Notes: generated from the sequence alone by a model not told the origin. 57,350 nt of DNA from Prochlorococcus sp. AG-363-A16 (GCA_003280345.1 QCFB01000010.1:1-57350), one strand, 5' to 3'; positions 32,302 through 42,283 are shown, counted from the first letter of the stretch. Made by a program: numbers and translations.

Positions 32302-33366
32302 ATGGCTTATGCACTTTTCAACGGTAGTTTTATTGGCAAGATAAATACCGGAATTGGAGTTCTTTCCAAGAACTTAATAACTCAATTATCTCCAAATCAC
32401 ATTACCTTGCTAGACCCTGTCAATACTCGCATCAAAGGAAGTATTCCTATACCATCAAACCTCTCTCCCCAGAATGGCTGGAAGGGACATCTAAGAAGAC
32501 TTTTCTGGATGCAAAATATTGTCCCCAAGATCATGAAAAATGAGGGGGCAAAGATTCTTCTCTCACCGTTACCGGAAGCTCCTGTATTTAGCAATGTTAG
32601 GACAGTTGTTATAGCGCATGATTTGCTTCCAATACGTTTTCCTCGCCCTAACCCTCTTTTTCTATATAATTTACTTTATGTGCCAACAGTTCTATATCAA
32701 TCTGAAATAATTTTGTGCAATTCAAATGCTACAGCTAAAGAGTTACATGAAGTGCTTAAAATACCAATAAATAAGCTTGTAACTATAACATTAGGTTACA
32801 ATAACAATTTATTTTATTCTCAAGATAGGAAGCGTGAAAATTTCTTTTTAATTCTTGGTCGTCATAATCCGCATAAGAATCTTGCGAGAGTTTTAAAATC
32901 ATTCGCAATATTCAAGAATTCTGATTATAAGTTAGTCTTTGCGGGCCCATTTGATTCCAGATATACACCTAGACTTCAAAGAATATCTCAAGAATTAGGA
33001 ATTTCGCATTTATGTGAATGGAAAGATTGGGTTAGTGATGAAGAGAAACTAGAACTTTTAAACCGTTGCAGATGTTTAATCATTGCAAGTCTTTGGGAAG
33101 GGTTTGGGTTGCCTGCTATTGAAGCCTTAGCGTGTGGCTCGCCAGTTATTGCATCTAACCGTGGCGCTTTGCCAGAGGTTTTAGGTGGTAATTCTTTAAT
33201 GGTAGACCCTTTAAATACAGAATCTATTGCTGATGCTATGAGAGAGATTTCTTTATATAATAAATACTTAAATGATGCTTACATTAATGGTCCGATTTAT
33301 GCATCAAAATATAAATGGTCTACTACAGCGAGAGAAGTGGAAGATGTTCTTCAGTCTATCGCATAG
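32302..33366 (+). CDS. GT4 family glycosyltransferase
   Basis: A 354-aa GT-B enzyme with a retaining GT4 C-terminal domain: FFLILGRHNPHKNLARVLKS, KLVFAGPFDSRYT, then ASLWEGFGLPAIEALACGSP, the E-x7-E signature binding the donor nucleotide, and SNRGALPEVLGG. The N-terminal acceptor domain begins YALFNGSFIGKINTGIGV. Resembles mannosyl- or glucosyltransferases of O-antigen and capsule synthesis; the exact sugar is not readable. ATG start. Divergent from the CAP59-like gene. Confidence 0.88.
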   Translation: MAYALFNGSFIGKINTGIGVLSKNLITQLSPNHITLLDPVNTRIKGSIPIPSNLSPQNGWKGHLRRLFWMQNIVPKIMKNEGAKILLSPLPEAPVFSNVRTVVIAHDLLPIRFPRPNPLFLYNLLYVPTVLYQSEIILCNSNATAKELHEVLKIPINKLVTITLGYNNNLFYSQDRKRENFFLILGRHNPHKNLARVLKSFAIFKNSDYKLVFAGPFDSRYTPRLQRISQELGISHLCEWKDWVSDEEKLELLNRCRCLIIASLWEGFGLPAIEALACGSPVIASNRGALPEVLGGNSLMVDPLNTESIADAMREISLYNKYLNDAYINGPIYASKYKWSTTAREVEDVLQSIA

Positions 33367-33468
33367 ATTTCAACAAATTATAGTTTGCTTGATATTCTTA
33401 ATGATAACCATTTAGTGGCTATACTATTTAAGTAATTTCTATTAAAAGGTTATCAAAAAATTTAACTT

Positions 33469-34101
33469 TTGATTAATCCATTGACCAATATTATTATGTT
33501 TCGCATTCAATTCTCTCATTTTCTTTTTAAGTCTATCTTATTTTCAACCTTGCTTTACTCAATTATTATTACATATTCACTTTTGGTAGGAATTGATCCG
33601 CAAATTGTTTTAAGGGATCCTATGCAAACATATAACCATCCAATCACTGTTGGACTACTTTCAAACCTGGGAATTATTCTATGGGTTTCATCAGGTGCGA
33701 TCTCTATATTTGCTTCTTCTTCTGGTTTGGTAGATAGGAATGATTGGAAACAATTTATTCTTCTTGGAGGAATATTTTCTATGGTATTGGGGTTTGATGA
33801 CCTTTTCTTATTACATGATAGGCAACAGATATTTCAAGATATTCTTTATACTACATATATTATTTTTACTATTTATTTAGTCTTTAAATTTCGTAAGCTT
33901 ATTTACACTTCTAATACACTAAATTTTGCATTACCTATATTGTTTTTAGCGCTTTCTGTCTTGAGTGACATTTTTCAAGATTTTTTACCTCTAGGGTATG
34001 AAACAGTTCAGATCTTTGAAGAAGGGTTTAAATTTGTAGGTATTGCATCATGGCTCTCTTATTGGATTTATGCTTCAAGACTTGGAATCCTAACTAAGTA
34101 G
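33469..34101 (+). CDS. Polytopic membrane protein
   Basis: A 210-aa protein with about six membrane helices, starting TTG at 33469 or ATG at 33496 (MFRIQFSHFLFKSILF). Polar residues stand in otherwise hydrophobic stretches: VLGFDDLFLLHDRQQIFQD, then LSDIFQDFLP and QIFEEGFKFVGIASWLSYW. The Asp/His-rich FDDLFLLHD and the EEGFKFVG block suggest a conserved site facing the membrane interior. I do not recognise the family with confidence. It follows the GT4 gene in the same direction and may serve the same surface system or be unrelated. Confidence 0.65.
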   Translation: MINPLTNIIMFRIQFSHFLFKSILFSTLLYSIIITYSLLVGIDPQIVLRDPMQTYNHPITVGLLSNLGIILWVSSGAISIFASSSGLVDRNDWKQFILLGGIFSMVLGFDDLFLLHDRQQIFQDILYTTYIIFTIYLVFKFRKLIYTSNTLNFALPILFLALSVLSDIFQDFLPLGYETVQIFEEGFKFVGIASWLSYWIYASRLGILTK

Positions 34102-34142
34102 TTTACTTGTAAAGCCAATGTTCAATTATTTATTATGAATAT

Positions 34143-34439
34143 TTATTCTCCATCATATATACATGTCCATCGTTGGTCGAATTGCCATACAGGCTTATAA
34201 ATTTCATCTTCGATTCTTTCACCTGCAGCTTCACAAAGCTCAAGTGTCTTCATTGGAATTGCATATATCGATGGACTTGTAATGCCACTAACTTCAGGCC
34301 GCCCACCAGGCCCTTGTCTATAGCTGCCTATTACAAGCCAGTATTTTGCATGTGCAGAAAAGGCGTTTAATGGCACACTTGCGATTGCAAAAGTTAGTGA
34401 GGCGATCAATATGCGAAGCTTTTTGCTTTTCCATCCCAT
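34143..34439 (-). CDS. Exported hypothetical protein
   Basis: A 98-aa protein with a signal peptide (basic MGWKSKKLR, hydrophobic ILIASLTFAIASVPL, cut near AFSAHA). The mature part contains YWLVIGSYRQGPGGRPEV, MKTLELCEAAGERIED and RWTCIYDGE; the two Cys could form a disulfide outside the cytoplasm. The compact W-L-V-I-G-S-Y-R core looks conserved, but no family is named. ATG start. Confidence 0.68.
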   Translation of the reverse strand: MGWKSKKLRILIASLTFAIASVPLNAFSAHAKYWLVIGSYRQGPGGRPEVSGITSPSIYAIPMKTLELCEAAGERIEDEIYKPVWQFDQRWTCIYDGE

Positions 34440-34775
34440 GGGTAGGCTGCCTTTTGATTAACTACAATGATTAAACTATTTTTACGCTCATTACGCTTAA
34501 AACTCACGAATTTTATGTAATTCAATACTTTCTAGAGTTTTTGTGGACATAGCTCTTCTCAATTTTCATAGATTATATTCAAGTTTATAAATTATCTATT
34601 GTAATGATTAAGCTGATAATAATATAATTGTTTATTTGATCAATATTTTAATTCAATCTTCATTCATTTGATGAATTTAGTTGAAGCTAATAAGTTAATA
34701 TTGTTCATTTTCTTTAGTATTGATTTATTTTAGTTAGAATATTTGAAATGTTAAGCTTATTTTAGCCAATTGCTT
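34440..34775. other. AT-rich intergenic region
   Basis: About 336 nt, strongly AT-rich, with no ORF or structured RNA recognised. Confidence 0.4.
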
Positions 34776-34940
34776 ATGATGTATCCTTGCTTGTTTTCTG
34801 TCTCTTTTGGTGAGCTTGATGTCTCGCCTGTAACACTTGCTTTCCTTTTAATTCTTACTATTTTTGTTTTCAGCGCTGTAGGCCTCAGTTCTTTTAACCT
34901 GGTTCAATCTGCTATGGATGATGATGATGATGAGTCTTGA
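34776..34940 (+). CDS. 54-aa membrane protein with acidic tail
   Basis: ATG at 34776 (a second ATG follows at once) gives MMYPCLFSVSFGELDVSPV, a single membrane helix (LAFLLILTIFVFSAVGL) and an end with a run of five Asp (AMDDDDDES). The sharp organisation supports a true gene. The poly-Asp tail is encoded by GAT repeats (GATGATGATGATGAT), a possible slippage site. No family recognised. Confidence 0.6.
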   Translation: MMYPCLFSVSFGELDVSPVTLAFLLILTIFVFSAVGLSSFNLVQSAMDDDDDES

Positions 34941-35057
34941 TGTATATTCAGAATACTGGAACTCATTAATTTGATAACATATCTTTGGTTTCTAAATTCT
35001 AACTTTCTTGTTTGCATCTCTATAGTTTGTTAGGCTAAAAAAATAGTCCTTCCCATA

Positions 35058-35534
35058 ATGGCCATTCCATCATTGACAACACAAAATGCGGCGGTTGCAT
35101 ATATACACTATTTTAGCTTTATGCTTTGCTTCTCTTCATTATCGATTGAACGTCTTTTGTTGAAGGAAGATCCCAATAGAAGAGAAGTGATTAATCTTCT
35201 CCTAACAGACATTGTTTATGGACTTTCTGCTTTATCTGTTCTAGTAACAGGTATCTTGCGTGTACTATATTATGGCCAAGGATCTAATTTTTACACAGAA
35301 AATCCTATCTTCTGGATTAAAGTAGGGATTTTCTTGTTTGTTGGAGCTCTATCTCTTTACCCAACAATAACTTATATATTATGGGCAATACCTTTGAGAA
35401 AGGGAGAATTACCAATTGTTGATATTAGTTTGGTTAAAAGGTTGGCAATAGTTATTAATATTGAATTGATAGGATTTGGCTTGATTCCGCTTCTTGCTAC
35501 TCTTATGGCACGAGGCGTTGGCTTAACTAATTAA
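35058..35534 (+). CDS. DUF2214 family membrane protein
   Basis: A 158-aa inner- or thylakoid-membrane protein with four helices (AAVAYIHYFSFMLCFSSL; IVYGLSALSVLVTGIL; FWIKVGIFLFVGALSLYP; AIVINIELIGFGLIPLL). The pattern A-Y-x-H near the start, D-x-x-YG and N-x-x-FW-x-K fits DUF2214, whose conserved His and acidic residues may bind a cofactor. Family recognised from memory; function unknown. ATG start. Confidence 0.8.
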   Translation: MAIPSLTTQNAAVAYIHYFSFMLCFSSLSIERLLLKEDPNRREVINLLLTDIVYGLSALSVLVTGILRVLYYGQGSNFYTENPIFWIKVGIFLFVGALSLYPTITYILWAIPLRKGELPIVDISLVKRLAIVINIELIGFGLIPLLATLMARGVGLTN

Positions 35535-35617
35535 AAACTAATCGGCAGATAATTTTTCAATTGTAGGGTTTTAAATCTATTTAACTATTATGACTTTCTT
35601 TACTTATGAAGTTATTT

Positions 35618-36298
35618 TTAATGACTGATTTGATTCCTTCTTGGAGCTCCTCTTCTGCTAACTAGCACCCTTAGGACATCACGCCAGTTGACTTCATTAC
35701 TTGCTAATGCAACTTGAATGTGAAAAATCAGGTCAGCAGCTTCATTTGCAATTGATTTTGAGTCTTTGTCTTTGCATGCCATTATGAATTCAGCACTTTC
35801 TTCTCCTACCTTTTTTAGAATTTTATTTTCTCCCCCTTCTAATAGTTCATTTGTATAACTGCCTTCTTCTGGGGAGGAATAACGTTGCTGAATGACCTTG
35901 AAAAGTTCAGTACATCCGTCAGATGGTGGATCTTTTGATTGTGGACCACCCTCTGAATAAAACTCATTCTCTCCCAAAAAGCAACTTCGAGCCCCTGTGT
36001 GGCAGGCGGTATCCCCGACTTGTTGGATGTTAAGCAGTAAAACGTCTGCGTCGCAGTCATAACGAATACCTTTGAGAGTTTGGGTGTGGCCGCTTGTTGC
36101 TCCTTTATGCCAAATTTCATTTCTGGAACGGCTCCAATAATGAACCTCTCGACTTTGGATTGTTAATTCCAATGCCTCTCGATTCATCCAGGCCATCATC
36201 AGGATGGTGCCGTCAAGCCAATCTTGAGAAATAGCCGGGATTAACCCTTTCTCGTTAAAACGTAGTTTTTCTATGATGTTTGGAAGGTCTGCTTGCAT
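35618..36298 (-). CDS. hisIE: Bifunctional phosphoribosyl-AMP cyclohydrolase / phosphoribosyl-ATP pyrophosphatase
   Basis: Catalyses steps two and three of histidine synthesis. The HisI half (residues 1-125) has LMMAWMNREAL, YWSRSRNEIWHKGATSGH, RYDCDADVLL (the D-x-D metal site and Cys) and TACHTGARSCF (zinc Cys). The HisE half (about 130-215) has ENKILKKVGEESAEFIMA and NEAADLIFHIQVAL, the metal-binding Glu/Asp helix. 226 aa is normal for the fused form. ATG start, divergent from the PTPS-like gene. Confidence 0.95.
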   Translation of the reverse strand: MQADLPNIIEKLRFNEKGLIPAISQDWLDGTILMMAWMNREALELTIQSREVHYWSRSRNEIWHKGATSGHTQTLKGIRYDCDADVLLLNIQQVGDTACHTGARSCFLGENEFYSEGGPQSKDPPSDGCTELFKVIQQRYSSPEEGSYTNELLEGGENKILKKVGEESAEFIMACKDKDSKSIANEAADLIFHIQVALASNEVNWRDVLRVLVSRRGAPRRNQISH

Positions 36299-36364
36299 TT
36301 TTCTACTTTGAACAATCAGGATTTTGATAATGATCTTTTTTTAGTATCTTCAAAGGTCTTTTAG

Positions 36365-36844
36365 ATGTCCATCCCGCCTACTGGTTATAGCTGCAGCAAA
36401 CACTTTGAGGGGTATCCCTGTTGCCACAGACAATGGAATCATCCCGGACATTGTCGATTTGTACATGGATACAGTAGAAGTTTTACATTTTGGTTTAGTG
36501 CTAATCGGCTAGATGAGCACATGTTTGTTGTTGATTTCTCAAGCCTCAAAACCCTTGAGAAAAAATTACATCAACAGTTTGACCATACTTTTCTTGTTAA
36601 TGCTGACGATCCACTTTTGGCTGAATGGAGAAAACTTCATAATCAAGGAGCTCTTGATCTCAGAGTGATGGACAATGTCGGAATGGAAGCCAGTGCAAAA
36701 CTTGTTTGGGAATGGGCTAATACCCTTTTGTTGAAAAGAGATAATGGTCGAACTTGTTGTTGGCGTGCAGAAGCTCGTGAAAATAAATTCAATGCTGCTA
36801 GTTTTCAATCGACCCCGGAATGGTTCGAGGCAGCTTTGATCTGA
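36365..36844 (+). CDS. 6-pyruvoyl-tetrahydropterin synthase/QueD-like protein
   Basis: A 159-aa T-fold protein of the PTPS/QueD family. Visible are SKHFEGYPC (His13), CRFVHGYSRSFTFWF (Cys30, His34), FVVDFSSLKTLEKKL and QFDHTFLVNADDP, and a late EAREN. The usual HGH zinc pair reads HGY, so one zinc ligand appears replaced by Tyr36; the nearby His-rich stretch CCHRQWNHPGH could compensate. The family makes tetrahydropterins or the queuosine precursor; which reaction this one does is uncertain. ATG start. Confidence 0.82.
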   Translation: MSIPPTGYSCSKHFEGYPCCHRQWNHPGHCRFVHGYSRSFTFWFSANRLDEHMFVVDFSSLKTLEKKLHQQFDHTFLVNADDPLLAEWRKLHNQGALDLRVMDNVGMEASAKLVWEWANTLLLKRDNGRTCCWRAEARENKFNAASFQSTPEWFEAALI

Positions 36845-37015
36845 AAACCCATTGAAAGCTTGATTATTTAGAGCTCTGTATAAGTCAATGTTCATCTTCT
36901 CAAGGCCAATAAAAATGTGCTATTAAATTCTTTAAATGCACTAGAAGCTGTAACGTCTTAACTAGTTAGATCAATCCTAAGGTTGATCGCTGGACCTATT
37001 GAGAAAGAAGGATTC

Positions 37016-37642
37016 ATGAAAAAAATTACCATTCTTGAGGATGGCTCTTCCAGGAGATCTCTCTTTCGAGCGATTACTGGTGTTCTTGCGATAGCTTTCT
37101 ATTTCACTTCACTGCCATCTGCTCAGGCTCATCATCCATTTGAAGAGGGGCTAGGGACTTTTTCCTTGGTGCAAGGTTTTTTTAGCGGCATAGCCCACCC
37201 GCTTTTAGGACCTGACCATCTACTTTTTTTGTTATCCATTGGTTTAGTTGCTGGATTGAATGCTCTTCGTTGGGTGCCAGTACTCCTTTGTTGTGGCTTT
37301 GCAGGATCTTTTCTCTCGCAACTAGTTCCACTTATCCCTGGAGCAGAATTTTTAATGGGAGTAAGCCTCATTGTTGCTGCCTTGGTTGCGGTTGGAAGAT
37401 TTAATCCAATTTGGATGTTCCCCTTAATGGCTTCTCATGGATATGTACTTGGCCAAGCAATTATTGGTGCAGAGCAAACACCATTAATTGCTTATTTCAT
37501 TGGCCTTTTTTTAATTCAAAGTTTAGTTATAACAATTGGAATTTTATTTATGAAGAAATTATGGATAGATAAGAAAATTTGGGGTGGGGTATTAATAGGT
37601 GTTGGGATTTCTCTTTCTCTTGGAACACTTAACTTTGTATGA
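37016..37642 (+). CDS. hupE: HupE/UreJ family metal transporter-like protein
   Basis: A polytopic membrane protein probably moving nickel or cobalt. ATG at 37016 (MKKITILEDGSSRRSLF) is preferred over TTG 36983 since it gives a normal signal/anchor ending SAQAHHPFEEG and has an AAGAAGGA site. The His-rich HHPFEEG, the family signature GIAHPLLGPDHLLFLLSIGL and about six helices are clear. Nickel is used by the marine cyanobacterial superoxide dismutase and urease, which gives a reason for it. No riboswitch was recognised upstream. Confidence 0.88.
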   Translation: MKKITILEDGSSRRSLFRAITGVLAIAFYFTSLPSAQAHHPFEEGLGTFSLVQGFFSGIAHPLLGPDHLLFLLSIGLVAGLNALRWVPVLLCCGFAGSFLSQLVPLIPGAEFLMGVSLIVAALVAVGRFNPIWMFPLMASHGYVLGQAIIGAEQTPLIAYFIGLFLIQSLVITIGILFMKKLWIDKKIWGGVLIGVGISLSLGTLNFV

Positions 37643-37645
37643 AAA

Positions 37646-40237
37646 CTAGTTGAAAGCTAGAACATTTTTATCAAGGTCTACATTTACAGTCCCTCCAGCA
37701 GAATACTTTCCGGTTAGAATTTCCTTAGCAATAGGAGTTTCAAGTTCTTTTTGTATAGCTCTTTTAAGGGGCCTTGCTCCATATACTGGATTATAACCTG
37801 CGTTTATAATCCATTCTTTCGCTGTATTACTTATTTCAAGTGACAATTTCTTTTCATCTAGTCTATTTTTTAATCTAGAAATTTGTAAATCTAATATTTG
37901 CTCTAATTCTTCTTTGTTTAGACTGTGGAAAACTATTGATTCGTCCAACCTGTTAAGGAATTCTGGGCGAAAATGCTTCTTTAATTCATTATTTACAATA
38001 TTGATTATATTGGTTTCTCTGTTATTATTTTCATTGTATTCAATTATAGATTGACTACCAATATTACTTGTAATTATTATAACTGTGTTTTTGAAACTTA
38101 CAGTTCTACCTTGGCCATCAGTAACCAGGCCATCATCAAGGATTTGTAGCATTACATTTAAGACGTCTGAGTTGGCCTTCTCTATTTCATCGAACAGAAG
38201 AACTGAGTATGGCCGCCTTCTCACAGCTTCTGTAAGTTGGCCTCCTGATTCGTGCCCTACGTAACCAGGAGGAGCACCAATTAACCTGCTAACAGTATGT
38301 TTTTCCATATATTCAGACATGTCAAATCGCAACATTGCATTTTCTTGATCAAATAATTGGGCTGCCAAAGCTTTGCAGAGTTCTGTTTTGCCTACACCTG
38401 TAGGCCCTAAGAATAAAAAGCTAGCTATTGGTTTGTCTGGGTCGCTCATTCCTACTCGAGAACGTTGGATTGCCCCTGCAACTGAGCAAACAGCATGATG
38501 CTGGCCGATAACTCTTTTGTGCAATTCGTTTTCAAGTTCTAGCAGTTTTTCCATATCGGATTGCATCAACCTAGAAACTGGAATAGATGTCCATCTAGCA
38601 ATGACTTCGGCAATATCATCTTCCATAACTTCTTCTCTAAGCAGTGGTTTTTCGGAAGAATCACTTCCTTTAGTAAGAGAGTTTTCCTTATTAAGTAGCT
38701 TTTCTTGAAGTGTTGCTAGTGTCCCATATTCAAGTTCAGCAGCATTGTTTAGGTCATAACTTCGCTTGGCCTGCTCTATCAGTAGTTGAACACGTTCGAT
38801 TTCTTCTTTTATTGTTGTTAATTCATTTATAGAGTCTTTTTCTTTTTGCCATTGAATAGCTAATAAATTTTGTTGTCTTGATAATTCTGTCAGCTCGTAT
38901 TCAATAAGGTCAAGGCGTTCTTTGCTCGCAAAGTCAGATTCTCTTTCTAATGAAAGTTTTTCCATTTGAAGTTGCAAAATTTTCCGATCGATTTCATCGA
39001 TTTCTTCTGGTTTAGAGGTTATTTCCATTTTCAGTCTTGAAGCTGCTTCATCAACTAAATCGATAGCTTTGTCTGGAAGAAAGCGGTCGGCAATGTAACG
39101 GCTGCTGAGCATTGCAGCTGCTACAAGTGCGTTATCTGAGATTCGAACACCATGGTGTACTTCATAGCGCTCTTTTAAACCTCGAAGAATTGAAATTGTG
39201 TCTTCTACGGTTGGCTGGTCAACAAGTACTTGTTGGAACCTTCTTTCTAAAGCAGGATCTTTTTCTATATGTTGGCGATGTTCACTAATGGTTGTAGCAC
39301 CTATACATCGCAACTCTCCTCTGGCCAACATTGGTTTGAGAAGATTGCTTGCATCCATTGCTCCGCCAGACGCTCCAGCCCCAACAACAGTATGGATTTC
39401 GTCAATAAATAGAATTATTTGGCCATCAGATGCAGTTACCTCTTTAAGAACAGCTTTTAACCTTTCTTCAAATTCTCCGCGATATTTTGCCCCTGCAATA
39501 AGTGCCCCCATGTCAAGGGTTATTAATTGCCGATTATGCAGCGCTGTAGGTACATCACTATTAACGATTCGCTGAGCCAAGCCCTCTACAATCGCAGTCT
39601 TACCAACGCCTGGCTCACCGATAAGAACAGGATTGTTCTTTGTTCGTCGGCTTAGGATTTGAATAGTACGCCTAATTTCTTCATCTCTTCCAATTACTGG
39701 GTCGAGCTTTCCTTCTCGAGCAGCTGCAGTTAAATCTCTACCATATTTATCAAGGGAATCATATTTTCCCTCAGGGTTCTGGTCAGTTACTCTTTGGTTT
39801 CCTCTCACTTGATTAATAGCTACTTTTAGATTCTCTTCATTAATATTCGCTTTATTTAGAAGCTTTTGGCAACATCGAATGTCATTTGAGAGTGAAAGTA
39901 GTAAATGTTCTATTGAAATGAACTGATCATTAAAGGAATTCATGAACGCACTTGCTTTGTCAAGGCATTGGTTAAGAGAATTGCCTAGGTATAAAGTTTC
40001 TTGCTTAGTGTTCATTACCGGCAACTCTTTGAAATATTCTTCTATTAAAGTCTTGAGTTTTGATATTGAAGCACCTGTCTTTTTAAAAACTTTGATTGAA
40101 AGATTATTTTGCTCAACCAGAGATAGTAGGAGGTGTTCCGTTTCCACCTGTTGGTGTTTTTTTTCTTTCGCAATATTTTTTGCATTAATAATTGCGCTCC
40201 AGGCTTGTTCTGTGTATTGCTCAGCATCTGGTTGCAT
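37646..40237 (-). CDS. clpB: Chaperone ClpB
   Basis: An 863-aa Hsp100 disaggregase that works with DnaK to rescue aggregated proteins. It has the two N-terminal Clp repeats (about 1-145), AAA-1 with Walker [14 protein letters not shown] (about 205) and Walker [14 protein letters not shown], the charged coiled-coil middle domain (about 400-520) that distinguishes ClpB from ClpA/C, and AAA-2 with [12 protein letters not shown] and [10 protein letters not shown]. The pore loop [10 protein letters not shown] is present. No IGL/IGF ClpP-binding loop is seen. It ends 3 nt from hupE, converging. Confidence 0.95.
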   Translation of the reverse strand: MQPDAEQYTEQAWSAIINAKNIAKEKKHQQVETEHLLLSLVEQNNLSIKVFKKTGASISKLKTLIEEYFKELPVMNTKQETLYLGNSLNQCLDKASAFMNSFNDQFISIEHLLLSLSNDIRCCQKLLNKANINEENLKVAINQVRGNQRVTDQNPEGKYDSLDKYGRDLTAAAREGKLDPVIGRDEEIRRTIQILSRRTKNNPVLIGEPGVGKTAIVEGLAQRIVNSDVPTALHNRQLITLDMGALIAGAKYRGEFEERLKAVLKEVTASDGQIILFIDEIHTVVGAGASGGAMDASNLLKPMLARGELRCIGATTISEHRQHIEKDPALERRFQQVLVDQPTVEDTISILRGLKERYEVHHGVRISDNALVAAAMLSSRYIADRFLPDKAIDLVDEAASRLKMEITSKPEEIDEIDRKILQLQMEKLSLERESDFASKERLDLIEYELTELSRQQNLLAIQWQKEKDSINELTTIKEEIERVQLLIEQAKRSYDLNNAAELEYGTLATLQEKLLNKENSLTKGSDSSEKPLLREEVMEDDIAEVIARWTSIPVSRLMQSDMEKLLELENELHKRVIGQHHAVCSVAGAIQRSRVGMSDPDKPIASFLFLGPTGVGKTELCKALAAQLFDQENAMLRFDMSEYMEKHTVSRLIGAPPGYVGHESGGQLTEAVRRRPYSVLLFDEIEKANSDVLNVMLQILDDGLVTDGQGRTVSFKNTVIIITSNIGSQSIIEYNENNNRETNIINIVNNELKKHFRPEFLNRLDESIVFHSLNKEELEQILDLQISRLKNRLDEKKLSLEISNTAKEWIINAGYNPVYGARPLKRAIQKELETPIAKEILTGKYSAGGTVNVDLDKNVLAFN

Positions 40238-40494
40238 TAGCTTAGAACTTGCTTCTATAAGGTTATTATTAAATAATGATTTAGTTTAGTAGGGAAACCG
40301 GTTATAGTTGTTCGGTATTCTCTAGATAAGTAATGACTGCTATCTTCATTTATATTATATCGACTTTTATTTGAATTAAATTAAGAGCTTATTTATTTTA
40401 AGCTTTAATTTAGTAGCGAATATGAGCGAAATGCTTGCTCGAGAAGTTCTAGACTATTAGATTATGGGTATAAACTAAGGGTTGTTTCTTCGGC

Positions 40495-40713
40495 CTAATA
40501 TTTTTTAATTGGAGGGATTTTGCTGGCTTTAAACCATTTTTCTATCTTTTCAGATTCTCCATTAAGTTCAAGATCCTTTAGGTTTATTGAAAAACCATAT
40601 TTTAATCCTAAAGCTAGGATTTCTTCTTGATTAGTGCATTGTTTAAGTTCACTGCGTAAAGCAATGCTGTGCTCGGCGGCATTTATGAATTCAGTGAAGG
40701 ATTCAAGACTCAT
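40495..40713 (-). CDS. Nif11-domain small protein
   Basis: A 72-aa Nif11-like protein: MSLESFTEFINAAEHSIALR, then CTNQEEILALGLKYGFSIN (the Nif11 I-x-x-L/A...GF-x-[IF] pattern) and a polar end (EKIEKWFKASKIPP). No core peptide with Cys/Ser/Thr after a GG site and no lanthipeptide synthase is seen, so it is probably not a RiPP precursor. It is the second Nif11-type protein in the window, quite different from the one at 10125. ATG start. Confidence 0.78.
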   Translation of the reverse strand: MSLESFTEFINAAEHSIALRSELKQCTNQEEILALGLKYGFSINLKDLELNGESEKIEKWFKASKIPPIKKY

Positions 40714-40808
40714 TCTGAAAAATCAAGCTTACTTAATGATAATAATTCTTTCGCCTGTAAGAAAGATGTCTTTAATTGGGTTAGACGTGAGGTTGATTTA
40801 TTTTAAAT

Positions 40809-40845
40809 AAAAAAGCTGAGAGAGGAAAACTCTCTCAGCTTTTTT
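40809..40845 (-). terminator. Rho-independent terminator of petE
   Basis: A perfect 15-bp stem, AAAAAGCTGAGAGAG (40810-40824) and CTCTCTCAGCTTTTT (40830-40844), around a GAAAA loop with A/T runs on both sides. It lies 44 nt after the petE stop on the minus strand and could act in both directions. Confidence 0.93.
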
Positions 40846-40888
40846 GAAGCAATCCCCTTTAAATTAAGAGGAAAAAGAATAAAGATTA

Positions 40889-41248
40889 TTAATTAACTAC
40901 TACTTGTCCAACCATGCCAGCCCCACGATGAGGCTCGCAGTAGAAATCATAAGTGCCTGCAGTGCTAAATGTTTGTGTCCAGGACTCACCAGGAGCAAAA
41001 GCAAGGTCTGTGTGACTTAGCTCTTCATGTCCGTCGAAAACTGCGTTATGTGGAGCAAGCTTGTTATTTACAAACTTCACACTATCTCCAGCACTAATAG
41101 TGACCTTGCTTGGTTCAAATGCCAACATTCCTGCATCTGTACCGAGTTTGACTTCCACAGTGGTTGCCTGAGCAGAACTAATTGCCACAGCAAAAACTAG
41201 GAAGAAAGCGCAGCATGCAGCTGCCAAAGAGCGGAGTTTAGAAATCAT
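40889..41248 (-). CDS. petE: Plastocyanin
   Basis: Lumenal blue-copper carrier moving electrons from cytochrome b6f to photosystem I. The 119-aa precursor has a signal peptide (ISKLRSLAAACCAFFLVFAV, cut near SAQA). The copper ligands are all present: His in LAPHNAVFD, then Cys, His and Met in YDFYCEPHRGAGMVGQV. ATG start. It has its own terminator. It lies 55 nt after the SDR-hemE pair's end. Confidence 0.96.
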   Translation of the reverse strand: MISKLRSLAAACCAFFLVFAVAISSAQATTVEVKLGTDAGMLAFEPSKVTISAGDSVKFVNNKLAPHNAVFDGHEELSHTDLAFAPGESWTQTFSTAGTYDFYCEPHRGAGMVGQVVVN

Positions 41249-41302
41249 AGGCTTCTTGATATCTGCAATTAGTTTAACTTGCTTTATGCAAGGTAGGTCG
41301 AA

Positions 41303-42283
41303 TTAGGGTTGGAGACCTGAATCGGAAATTATCTCTTTAATGGTCTTCGCATGGCTGTGAAGACCGAACTGATCAGGATTTGTTATTGGGTAGTGATCAA
41401 AATGACGTTTTTTAATGCTGAAGCGATCCCAAGAACTGACTTGTATAGGAAGAATTTTTATAAGAGCTCCAACCAACCAATTCCATAATGGCAATTTTGG
41501 GGTTTTTGCAATTCCTTTCCATTCCAGGAGAGAATCTATTGCTTCGTCAATAGTTAGTAATGGTTGAGCGAGAACAAACCTCCTTACGACGGGTTGTTCA
41601 TTTTTTTGCTTTAGATCATGTGGACTGGTAGCCAAATGCCCACATATTGAGGCGATATCAGCAGCGTGAATGAAATGAAATCTTGAGTAAGCTCTAAACC
41701 ATCTAGCAAGCCATAACCATCTAACAGCCTCTCTTAGGCCCTGTGTTAGGTAGCTAGTTGGGAAGTTGCTTTTGTTATCAATACGTCCACCAAAAACTAG
41801 TGTGGGAAAAACGGCAATGATCTTTTTTGCTAATGGATGATTCTCGAGCTGCATCAAGCACTCTGCCTTTGTTTGGATGTATTCAGTCCCGTATGAAAAA
41901 GCTTCTGGTATTGGCTTAAGAGATTTATTGAGAATGCTTGCTGTTGAAAAGTAAATGATTTGCTCAACAACATTTGGGTTTAAAAGGCTTAGCAATTCTT
42001 TTATTGCAACTACATTTACTTGGTATGCCCGTTTAGGATCTCCCCATGCTGTAGCTGTATGAATTACTCGAGTTACTGTTGCTAATTCTTCGCTGAATTT
42101 GTGAGCTTCTCTAAGGTCACCTATTAGAAGCTTTATTCTTGGATTGTTTCTATCAATAGCAGTTAGTTTTTCAGGGTCTCTTAACCATAGAAATAACTCT
42201 GCCTCTGAGTTCTTAATAAGCCAAGCAATAATGTATTGGCCTACACAACCGCTTGCTCCAGTAATTAATATTCGATTTTTCAA
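41303..42283 (-). CDS. NAD-dependent epimerase/dehydratase family protein
   Basis: A 326-aa extended short-chain dehydrogenase. It has [19 protein letters not shown] (NAD(P) binding), [30 protein letters not shown] and the catalytic pair in YIQTKAECL (Tyr-x3-Lys). The substrate is not identifiable; 3-beta-hydroxysteroid-dehydrogenase-like and flavonol-reductase-like groups share this build. Its ATG overlaps the hemE stop by 4 nt, so translation is coupled to hemE, which suggests tetrapyrrole-linked or simply operonic expression. Confidence 0.82.
   Translation of the reverse strand: MKNRILITGASGCVGQYIIAWLIKNSEAELFLWLRDPEKLTAIDRNNPRIKLLIGDLREAHKFSEELATVTRVIHTATAWGDPKRAYQVNVVAIKELLSLLNPNVVEQIIYFSTASILNKSLKPIPEAFSYGTEYIQTKAECLMQLENHPLAKKIIAVFPTLVFGGRIDNKSNFPTSYLTQGLREAVRWLWLARWFRAYSRFHFIHAADIASICGHLATSPHDLKQKNEQPVVRRFVLAQPLLTIDEAIDSLLEWKGIAKTPKLPLWNWLVGALIKILPIQVSSWDRFSIKKRHFDHYPITNPDQFGLHSHAKTIKEIISDSGLQP

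Noticed and set aside
36845-37015. Cobalamin or nickel riboswitch before hupE
   Set aside because: No B12-box-like or other conserved riboswitch motif was recognised in the 170-nt upstream region.
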